From the NCBI GenBank assembly GCA_026874595.1, contig CM049311.1:35443176-35507175 (forward strand): DNA of 64,000 nucleotides. The letters run 5' to 3'. This stretch comes from Sipunculus nudus (taxonomy: Eukaryota; Annelida; Sipuncula; Golfingiida; Sipunculidae). How positions within the stretch are numbered: the stretch's first letter is position 1; every line of letters starts with the position of its first letter. Positions 48,964 to 59,400 of the stretch are shown here, piece after piece. A program made the translations under genes and the position numbers. Under the pieces are notes generated by a model. That model did no database searches. It saw nothing but the letters and a program-made list of their open reading frames with translations, and was not told the DNA's origin.

Positions 48964-51932
48964 TGTCACACCACACACGCAGCGGACATATATTCCCGAG
49001 TTCTTTCACACAGAAAAGTCCAAAATACCACTCGTTGTCTGAACTGAAGAACACGGTTTATTCCGGTAACATCCAACAATTGGCCACCGTCGTCGTTGAC
49101 TGGCTCCAATCTCACAATAACAACGTCTTCAACAAATACCAATCACGTATATCTTCTAACGCCCTGATCGGCTGCACCTATGTATATTCTCTCCAGGACT
49201 AATACTGTCCTCGCGGAATTTGTAACACACCCCGCTCGGTGTTCAACTAATCTGTCGTTGACATAAAACGACCTGTCACCAGTCGACGGTAACTTCCAAA
49301 TTCATTCACTTCCCCCCCCGGCCTTGACACCGCCCTATTTATACCTGGGTAACCGAAACTTCTAGAAGTCTCTAGAACAATCAGGTCGTTTCTGGTCAAG
49401 ACTAGCACCTACGGGATTTTCTAGAATTTACCTATTGGAAAATACACATTACCTGAATTCTCTAGAACCTTCTGTCATCTAATTATAATAAATCATGGTA
49501 CAGTAAGTCCATTTACTTACATAATAAATAAAATACTATGGAACAATTCCCCAGCGTCGGCAGCACAGATGTAAATAAACATGATGACAACAACAGCTGA
49601 CAACTTTACCAAATATTATTAGCTCTGTCTCTCTAACTACACTTTATGATCTGATATTTCATTTTAATATAAACTGACCCTTTAATGCACTGCAGAAATT
49701 ATGTTTTCCCTAACTTATTTCATTATTTATGACATTCCATTTGACATACACTAGGCCGGTAGCACATTTGTGTCACACGCCCCCCTTTAAGAAAAATCTC
49801 TGAAAGATATTTTTCCAGTACCTAACAACAACACAAATGTGTACTATTACCATATCAAATGCATCATCATGTAAATCACAAATTTCCATTTAGTACATTG
49901 ATTACAGTATTACATTGCTTACATGTGTGTACATATATTGGTTTTACTATTTGTAACTTATCAACACATGTATAACATTACACCCTCATCATAGTATTTG
50001 AACATCATTAAACATATATACAATAATGCAAACTCCTTTAAAGCACATCCATATTTTAATCTACAATACAACCTTCAAGCTATTTCAACATAACATTATA
50101 TTATGTACATTCATATCATCATTCATATTTACATGGTTTACCCTTTATTTTCCTATCTGTTTCAGATCTATTTTACACAACACGACTTAAGAAGTCAGCT
50201 GCATTGTTTTTACTACCCTGGATTGATTTAATGTGAAATTTGTAGTTCTGCAAATACTTTGCCCATCTCATTACTCTGTCATTGATGAATTTAGCTTTAT
50301 TCAAGTAAGTGAGAGGCTGATGATCTGTTTGCACAACAAATTCAGTTCCTGTGAGATATAACTTGAACTTATTTACACCCCAAACTAATGCAAGGCATTC
50401 TTTCTCTATAGTTGAGTACTTCTGTTCTCCGTTTGACAATTTTTTGCTAGCATATGATACAGGAAATAACTGTGAATCATATTCTTGCAATAAAATAGCA
50501 CCGACTCCTACATCTGAAGCATCTGTCTGCAGAACAAATGGTTTCTTTGGATCAGCTAACCTGAGAATGGGTTTCCTAGCCAAATACTCTTTCAGTGTAC
50601 AATATGCCCTCTCTTGAGGCTCATGCCACTCTATTTTATTAGGCTTACCCTTTTTAGTCAAATCCGTAAGAGGAGCTGCTATAGTAGCGAAATTAGGAAT
50701 ATAGTTCCTGTAATATCCAACCAGGCCAATGAATGATCGGATTTCCTTCTTTGTTTTAGGTCTGACTACTCTGTCAATTTTACATACATTATCATTTTGA
50801 GGACCTACACCATTCAGTTCTATTTGGTGAGCTAAAAAGTCTACATTGGTAGTCCCTAACCAACACTTGGTAGGTCTAGCAGTTAAACCAGCATCTCTCA
50901 TACGACTAAGTAACTCCCTAAGTACACTGACATGATCTTCCCACGTCTTGGTGTGTAATAACAAGTCATCTACATAACTGTCTACACAATTCATTCCATC
51001 TAACATTTTACGAACTCCTCGGACCAGCGTGGCTCCCGAGTTAACCATACCAAATGGCATCTTTAAAAACTCATATCTTCCATCAGGTGTAACAAAAGCT
51101 GTTTTATATACATCTTGCTCTGCTACTGGTACTTGCCAATAACCTTTACTCAAGTCAATCTTAGTGAAATACCTATCTTCACTTAATCTGCTGAACACAT
51201 CATCAACTCTGTTTACAGGCTCAGGATCCACTACTGTGATCTTATTCAACTTGCGATAGTCCACACATACTCTATTTGTTCCATCACGCTTACGGACCAC
51301 CACCACTGGTGACGCATAACATGATGTTGACTCACGGATAACTCCCATCTTTAACATATCATCAATATCCTTTTTCAGAGATTCTCTGATAGCATAAGGT
51401 ACAGGGTATGGTTTACACTTAACTGGCTCATCAGATGTTAACTGAACATGATGTTCTACCAAGTTAGTAGTACCAGGTACATCAGTGAACACATCATTGT
51501 ACTCATCTATAACCTGTCTGATTTCTTCTTTCTGATCTGTCCCTATTTCAGCTCCTATATTTACATCATTGACAGACTCCTTACCCATATATGTCCCCAA
51601 CTCTAACAAGTCCTCATCATCAACCGTATCCTGTCCATCAGTATCAGTGGGTTCTACTACTGTCGCACAGACTACCTCTAACAAGGCTCCGCCACATTTT
51701 GTGTTAACTTGTTCATTAGTCTGCTTTGACTCAGGTGCTGCTCGGGCCACATATTTCCTTAACAAATTAATGTGATAGATCTTTCCCTTCCCATTAACCT
51801 TAACCCTGTAATCATTTCTACCAATTATGCCCTCTACCTTGTAAGGTCCCTTCCACTGCATCAACAGCTTGTTGTGGTCTGTAGGAAGTAACACGAGCAC
51901 CTGATCTCCAACCTGCAGTTTCCTAACTTTGG
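48964..51932 (-). mobile_element. Truncated copy of the Gmr1-like retrotransposon (3' LTR + RT/RNase H part)
   Basis: LTR at 48964-49777 (814 bases), then about 400 non-coding bases, then pol 3' sequence to 51932, where it stops at the tandem-duplication junction. Gag, protease, integrase and the 5' LTR are absent. The truncation arose from the duplication, not from an independent insertion: its left flank is the same lectin intron position as the full copy. Confidence 0.9.
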
Positions 51933-52002
51933 GCTGAAATAATTGTGGAGAGTTTTGAAAGAAACGACCTGCACTAATGTCACTCTTTACTTTATAACCC
52001 AT
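50173..52002 (-). CDS. Truncated pol: integrase GPY/F tail, RT and RNase H, with a fortuitous 5' fusion
   Basis: Reads open for 609 codons. The first 24 residues (MGYKVKSDISAG...) come from antisense lectin-intron DNA; the same antisense peptide exists at locus B (33062) without the element. From KVRKLQVGD on it is retrotransposon pol: KGPYKVEG (integrase C-terminal module), DLSKGYWQV and YVDDLLL (RT), LQTDASDVG and VQTDHQPL (RNase H), ending DFLSRVV. Compared with the full copy it has only a few substitutions. It is an open frame by accident of the breakpoint. No promoter is expected for it, and it lacks the integrase catalytic core and protease. Confidence 0.8.
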   Translation of the reverse strand: MGYKVKSDISAGRFFQNSPQLFQPKVRKLQVGDQVLVLLPTDHNKLLMQWKGPYKVEGIIGRNDYRVKVNGKGKIYHINLLRKYVARAAPESKQTNEQVNTKCGGALLEVVCATVVEPTDTDGQDTVDDEDLLELGTYMGKESVNDVNIGAEIGTDQKEEIRQVIDEYNDVFTDVPGTTNLVEHHVQLTSDEPVKCKPYPVPYAIRESLKKDIDDMLKMGVIRESTSCYASPVVVVRKRDGTNRVCVDYRKLNKITVVDPEPVNRVDDVFSRLSEDRYFTKIDLSKGYWQVPVAEQDVYKTAFVTPDGRYEFLKMPFGMVNSGATLVRGVRKMLDGMNCVDSYVDDLLLHTKTWEDHVSVLRELLSRMRDAGLTARPTKCWLGTTNVDFLAHQIELNGVGPQNDNVCKIDRVVRPKTKKEIRSFIGLVGYYRNYIPNFATIAAPLTDLTKKGKPNKIEWHEPQERAYCTLKEYLARKPILRLADPKKPFVLQTDASDVGVGAILLQEYDSQLFPVSYASKKLSNGEQKYSTIEKECLALVWGVNKFKLYLTGTEFVVQTDHQPLTYLNKAKFINDRVMRWAKYLQNYKFHIKSIQGSKNNAADFLSRVV

Positions 52003-53439
52003 ATTGTATACTGATATTTAACTTTCTGCATACGTTTTCTTACATTACAGATGTCATATTTTAATACTTTATATGTTCAAATCAATATTTACAAATAAGT
52101 ATTTTAACATATTTGCCTTTTCAATATTTCATAATATTCCATGGGGCAAAGGTTTCTTGGGATCTCCCAAATGTTTCACAAAATGGGTGCAAATATGAAA
52201 TTCCTAGGCATGCTGCCACAACTAGAAATCTATGAAGCTTTTTTATCGACATCAGATGTAGTACAATTGTATGAAAGTTATGAATTTGATTTACCCCAGT
52301 GTATGTCCCTAAACCTTTAACTTTTTTATTTTCACACAATTAATGGCAAAAAATATGAAGGAATCCTTAAACAAATGATTTATGAAAGTTACTACATTGA
52401 AAGGACTGTTTAGCATTTTAGCACCTGAATCATGGGGAAATGTGATCAGAACATATCAAACCAGTTTTTTTTTCACTGGGGGCCAGTTGAACAACCGTGT
52501 GCAAATAAAAGGCTCAGACTCTAGTATATCACTGTATCTATGGACTCGCATCCAAATATCTTCAGGAACACTCAATCTGTGCGTAACATTGGATCTTAAT
52601 TGAATTTTCCTGTCATTGCAAGTACAGAACTGTGCCGTCAGACTATGGAATGGTTTCCCAGCGTACTTGAGATATCCAGTTACTCTCAGTGTAAGGGTCA
52701 ATGAAAACTTTTCTATTCATTAATTATTTTAGTACAAAAAAGGCTTCTATAGTTTAGACATTTACCTTTTCGTCCTAACGATCACTATACATAATTAGAT
52801 CATCAACACCCCCATTCCGATCCCGATTCCAACCCCGCACTTACCCTCTCAAGAAAACATCCGAGAAAAATAGAAGCTACAATTCTGTAGAACACTTAAT
52901 TTATTTTTGTCTGGCCTTGATAGATTTTACAAAAAACATGTGGAAAGATGTATTAATATTTAGTATAAAGAGATCCTGTCCCCACGTACTGGTTAAAACA
53001 AAGCAATGCTAATTTTCTAGATATAGATCCAGATATATGCTTTTGTTAAAAGACTTGACAAGAATCCATTATTCGCAGAACGGAAGAAATCGATTTCAAC
53101 ATATATTCCAGAGATTTCCTAGTCATCCATACAAATTGGATGAGCTTTCTCCTGAACTAATCAGTGAACAACCGTTAATCATAAGCAGGTATGAACAAAT
53201 TTCTGTCTCTTGCGCTAGTTTTTTTTTTTTTTTTTGCAAGTTTACCGTAATAAATAACATCACGGATTAGAAAACACATTTGACTCTGAGACCTGTATTT
53301 TTTTGTTATATTGACAACGAAACAGTGAGTTGAAGAACTCCGGGTTACATTAATCGCCCAATATAAGATAATATAAAAAAAAATCAGCTCTGTAGATTAT
53401 TCCCCTTTTTACACTTTTTTTCAGAAATCCAAGGAGAAT

Positions 53440-56400
53440 ATGGCCTTTGCATCCTGGGAAATTTATACTTCTGTTCTTCTTGGAACTGGTAGGGATATAC
53501 TTTTTAATATACAATCACAACTTTAATTGCAGTATATATATCTGTCCTTCATGATATAAAAAATACAATATATATATTATTATGTCATAAAACGATTTGA
53601 TAATATATATATTAATGTCATTATATAATATAGCACCATTTAATATGATATGATATGTTTTAACGTAATATAATGAAGTATACTAAACTAAAATATATAA
53701 TAATCTAACTCTCGAAGTCTCTGAATGTTCCTCTCTTCAAATCAATGGACCCAAGCCAAAACAATAATATGCTGACGTTTTGCATTATCTGTAGGAGAAA
53801 CATTAAACATAATATAAACAAGAAGCACGGTGTAATAAGGAATTGAAATTTTGCAATTCTCATTTTAGTTATTTAAGCTTGACAAGTGAGATGCTGTATG
53901 GATTAATGATTTGAACATCTATATTTATATTTCTGTATTGTTTGTCCGGGGGGGGGGGGTATATTATTAGGTCCCGTGGGTCTAAATTCCAAGGGAGCAA
54001 ATCCATTGACAAGATTTGCCCCCTTTATTTCCCTCCGTCCGTCTTTGTGCTGTAGCTTTAATATGGCTGACCGCTGAATAACATACATTTTTTTAAACTT
54101 ATATAAACAAAAATAAATTTCACGATCTTCATTCAAGTCCTTAACTTTTAAGATCCTTACAAGAAGGAGGCTTCTTGTGATTGTCCCGTGATTGCAGACC
54201 CTTGTGGATCTGAAAATTAACTGGTTAATTCTGTATTCAAGAAGCGTCCGTTTATTTCAGAATATTTTCAGGAAATGTATTTACATTATATTAAAAATAT
54301 ATATAACGGTGATTATTTTAGTTTGTATGTTAAATGCGGCAAGAAAAAGTGAAGGAAATGACTCAACAGCCTTACAAGCCAGAAACAAATATGACGTATG
54401 GAAATCAGGATGTCATGGACTTTGCCTAAGAGGATGTCCCTATCCTAGGTTTAACAGTGACATGATTTTCTTGATGTCAAGCTTACTACAAAAGCAAGCT
54501 GATACCAAAACCGTGTGCGGTATGCCTTTAGGTCACACAAAAAAAATGTTCTACGGATATCGAGAAAAAAAATTGCGTGCGGGAGATTAAAAAAATTAAT
54601 CCAGACACCTCAAGTTTGCAATGATGTCAGAAAACATAAAAATTGCTTTAGTTGAAATGGTGTAGATTATCAACACATGTATTTTGTCCAAGCGAATTCG
54701 AGGCAAGTATATAAATTTACAGAATGATGACCTGGCCCTTATTAGAAAATAAAATATTCCACGAGAACCGTAGAGACATATCCGTAGAACAAGGAAATTT
54801 CCCTGTGTGGCTTTGATAATAAAATTGCCATTCGTTATCAAGCTATTGCATTTCAGGATTAATTTTTATTTTAACCTAAGCCTAAAGTGGTAACATCCGC
54901 TCATTTGGATAAAGTAGGCTCTGTATTAAATATCTGTGTATATAGAGTCAACTTTTGTCCTGGATTGTGTGGTATAAGCATAGACTATAACGACGTTAAA
55001 ATACATATTATGGTAATTTATTTCTTGGCCACTTATTTATCATAATTCACAATACAGGAGGTGACTTGTTTAACATTTCATAATAATTTTATTAAATCTA
55101 ATAAACAAGAGACCACATTAAAATTGCTTGAGAGGTAATAGCGGATCATATCAACATGTAATTTTACAGAAATTTGATTTAATTCTTTTCTTTACCGAAA
55201 TGTTCGACTAAATTCGAAATGTTCGAAATTTTTTAATTTCCACGAAAAAAATCAAGATAAAATATTTGATGCCGAGATCAAAACTGACTGAGCAACCTGT
55301 TTTTCGCCTACGCCAGCAGATTTTCGAAAAAATAGAAACTTTGTCACACCACACACGCAGCGGACATATATTCCCGAGTTCTTTCACACAGAAAAGTCCA
55401 AAATACCACTCGTTGTCTGAACTGAAGAACACGGTTTATTCCGGTAACATCCAACAATTGGCCACCGTCGTCGTTGACTGGCTCCAATCTCACAATAACA
55501 ACGTCTTCAACAAATACCAATCACGTATATCTTCTAACGCCCTGATCGGCTGCACCTATGTATATTCTCTCCAGGACTAATACTGTCCTCGCGGAATTTG
55601 TAACACACCCCGCTCGGTGTTCAACTAATCTGTCGTTGACATAAAACGACCTGTCACCAGTCGACGGTAACTTCCAAATTCATTCACTTCCCCCCCGGCC
55701 TTGACACCGCCCTATTTATACCTGGGTAACCGAAACTTCTAGAAGTCTCTAGAACAATCAGGTCGTTTCTGGTCAAGACTAGCACCTACGGGATTTTCTA
55801 GAATTTGCCTATTGGAAAATACACATTACCTGAATTCTCTAGAACCTTCTGTCATCTAATTATAATAAATCATGGTACAGTAAGTCCATTTACTTACATA
55901 ATAAATAAAATACTATGGAACAATTCCCCAGCGTCGGCAGCACAGATGTAAATAAACATGATGACAACAACAGCTGACAACTTTACCAAATATTATTAGC
56001 TCTGTCTCTCTAACTACACTTTATGATCTGATATTTCATTTTAATATAAACTGACCCTTTAATGCACTGCAGAAATTATGTTTTCCCTAACTTATTTCAT
56101 TATTTATGACATTCCATTTGACATACACTAGGTCGGTAGCACATTTGTGTCACACGCCCCCCTTTAAGAAAAATCTCTGAAAGATATTTTTCCAGTACCT
56201 AACAACAACACAAATGTGTACTATTACCATATCAAATGCATCATCATGTAAATCACAAATTTCCATTTAGTACATTGATTACAGTATTACATTGCTTACA
56301 TGTGTGTACATATATTGGTTTTACTATTTGTAACTTATCAACACATGTATAACATTACACCCTCATCATAGTATTTGAACATCATTAAACATATATACAA

Positions 56401-59400
56401 TAATGCAAACTCCTTTAAAGCACATCCATATTTTAATCTACAATACAACCTTCAAGCTATTTCAACATAACATTATATTATGTACATTCATATCATCATT
56501 CATATTTACATGGTTTACCCTTTATTTTCCTATCTGTTTCAGATCTATTTTACACAACACGACTTAAGAAGTCAGCTGCATTGTTTTTACTACCCTGGAT
56601 TGATTTAATGTGAAATTTGTAGTTCTGCAAATACTTTGCCCATCTCATTACTCTGTCATTGATGAATTTAGCTTTATTCAAGTAAGTGAGAGGCTGATGA
56701 TCTGTTTGCACAACAAATTCAGTTCCTGTGAGATATAACTTGAACTTATTTACACCCCAAACTAATGCAAGGCATTCTTTCTCTATAGTTGAGTACTTCT
56801 GTTCTCTGTTTGACAATTTTTTGCTAGCATATGATACAGGAAATAACTGTGAATCATATTCTTGCAATAAAATAGCACCGACTCCTACATCTGAAGCATC
56901 TGTCTGCAGAACAAATGGTTTCTTTGGATCAGCTAACCTGAGAATGGGTTTCCTAGCCAAATACTCTTTCAGTGTACAATATGCCCTCTCTTGAGGCTCA
57001 TGCCACTCTATTTTATTAGGCTTACCCTTTTTAGTCAAATCCGTAAGAGGAGCTGCTATAGTAGCGAAATTAGGAATATAGTTCCTGTAATATCCAACCA
57101 GGCCAATGAATGATCGGATTTCCTTCTTTGTTTTAGGTCTGACTACTCTGTCAATTTTACATACATTATCATTTTGAGGACCTACACCATTCAGTTCTAT
57201 TTGGTGAGCTAAAAAGTCTACACTGGTAGTCCCTAACCAACACTTGGTAGGTCTAGCAGTTAAACCAGCATCTCTCATACGACTAAGTAACTCCCTAAGT
57301 ACACTGACATGATCTTCCCACGTCTTGGTGTGTAATAACAAGTCATCTACATAACTGTCTACACAATTCATTCCATCTAACATTTTACGAACTCCTCGGA
57401 CCAGCGTGGCTCCCGAGTTAACCATACCAAATGGCATCTTTAAAAACTCATATCTTCCATCAGGTGTAACAAAAGCTGTTTTATATACATCTTGCTCTGC
57501 TACTGGTACTTGCCAATAACCTTTACTCAAGTCAATCTTAGTGAAATACCTATCTTCACTTAATCTGCTGAACACATCATCAACTCTGTTTACAGGCTCA
57601 GGATCCACTACTGTGATCTTATTCAACTTGCGATAGTCCACACATACTCTATTTGTTCCATCACGCTTACGGACCACCACCACTGGTGACGCATAACATG
57701 ATGTTGACTCACGGATAACTCCCATCTTTAACATATCATCAATATCCTTTTTCAGAGATTCTCTGATAGCATAAGGTACAGGGTATGGTTTACACTTAAC
57801 TGGCTCATCAGATGTTAACTGAACATGATGTTCTACCAAGTTAGTAGTACCAGGTACATCAGTGAACACATCATTGTACTCATCTATAACCTGTCTGATT
57901 TCTTCTTTCTGATCTGTCCCTATTTCAGCTCCTATATTTACATCATTGACAGACTCCTTACCCATATATGTCCCCAACTCTAACAAGTCCTCATCATCAA
58001 CCGTATCCTGTCCATCAGTATCAGTGGGTTCTACTACTGTCGCACAGACTACCTCTAACAAGGCTCCGCCACATTTTGTGTTAACTTGTTCATTAGTCTG
58101 CTTTGACTCAGGTGCTGCTCGGGCCACATATTTCCTTAACAAATTAATGTGATAGATCTTTCCCTTCCCATTAACCTTAACCCTGTAATCATTTCTACCA
58201 ATTATGCCCTCTACCTTGTAAGGTCCCTTCCACTGCATCAACAACTTGTTGTGGTCTGTAGGAAGTAACACGAGCACCTGATCTCCAACCTGCGGTTTCC
58301 TAACTTTGGCCTTGTTGTCATAGTAACCCTTGTAACGAGTCTGAGCTTAAGATAATTCAGCTTGGGCCATCTCCAAGGTTTGTTCCAACCGGTCTCTTAA
58401 TTCAAAAACATATTGATAGCTATTTTGAATTTCAGGGGTTTCTACTTCCTTGGTCCACAACTCTTTAAGAATCTGCATGGGTCCTCTGACTGTGCGCCCA
58501 TACAATAATTCAAATGGTGAAAAACCAGTAGATTCCTGTGGTACCTCTCGGTACGCAAACAACAGAGCATTGAGATATCTATGCCACTGTCGAGGTTGTT
58601 CTTCACATAACCTCCTTAACATTTTTTTAAGAGTTCCATTTAATCTCTCTACAAGTCCATTACATATGGGGTGATACGGACTTGAGGTTAGCCTCTTGAT
58701 GCTTAATAAACGCGACACCTCTTGCATACACTGTGAAATAAACTGAGTGCCCTGATCACTCAGTATCTCTTCTGGGATACCAATCCTACTATAGATATCT
58801 ACAAGAGCTTCAGCCACCGTTTCTGTCTGAATGTTCTTCAATGCTACAGCCTCAGGGTAACGGGTGGCATAATCCACTAAGGTCAAAATGTATTGATGTC
58901 CCTGCTCACTAGGTGGCGTAATAGGCCCGATGATATCTACTGCACATCGTTTAAAGGGCGTGTCTATAAGAGGCATCTTTTCTAATGGAGCACGAGGAAC
59001 AGAACCTTTATTAGCCGTTTTCTGGCATCTGTCGCATGATGCACAAAACTTCGCAACATCACGACTCATTCCTGGCCAATAAAAATTTGACCGAATTCTA
59101 TTGGTGGTTTTTTTCACACCCATATGACCACTCATTATGGAGTCATGAGCAATCTCCATGACACCTTGACGGAGGGGTTCAGGTACTACTATCTGCTTAA
59201 TGATTTTCTCTGCTGGGTCTGACTTATCTGTATACAGACGATACAGTACCCCTGATTTTATAGCAAATGATACATTTTGATCCTGATCCTGTTTCTGGCT
59301 AGCACTGTCTCTATATTTCTGCAAACTCTGGTCAGCTTGTTGGAGCTCAATAAGCCTATCTCTGCTAACTTGCTCTCCTTTTACACCCTCAAATACTGCT

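Larger units (their letters stand above)
45561..51932. repeat. First copy of a 6.37-kb tandem duplication
   Basis: Contains the lectin intron from GCTGAAATAATTG, exons 2-3, the left LTR and the 3' part of the retrotransposon up to TCCTAACTTTGG. The second copy (51933-58309) starts at once with the same GCTGAAATAATTG. Only scattered single-base and homopolymer differences separate the copies. The junction has at most two bases of microhomology (GG). Confidence 0.9.
51933..58309. repeat. Second copy of the 6.37-kb tandem duplication
   Basis: Repeats 45561-51932. It starts inside lectin intron 1, downstream of exon 1, so exon 1 and the promoter were not duplicated; it ends inside the pol gene, which continues intact to the right. 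Confidence 0.9.

Noticed and set aside
50351-50617. Plus-strand frames inside pol (also 51569, 56728, 57946, 58450, 59421)
   Set aside because: Antisense shadows of the RT, integrase and protease coding sequence.
51933-52002. N-terminal peptide MGYKVKSDISAGRFFQNSPQ on the truncated pol frame as a genuine protein start
   Set aside because: The same peptide is readable antisense in lectin intron 1 of locus B without any retrotransposon. It is a by-product of the duplication junction.
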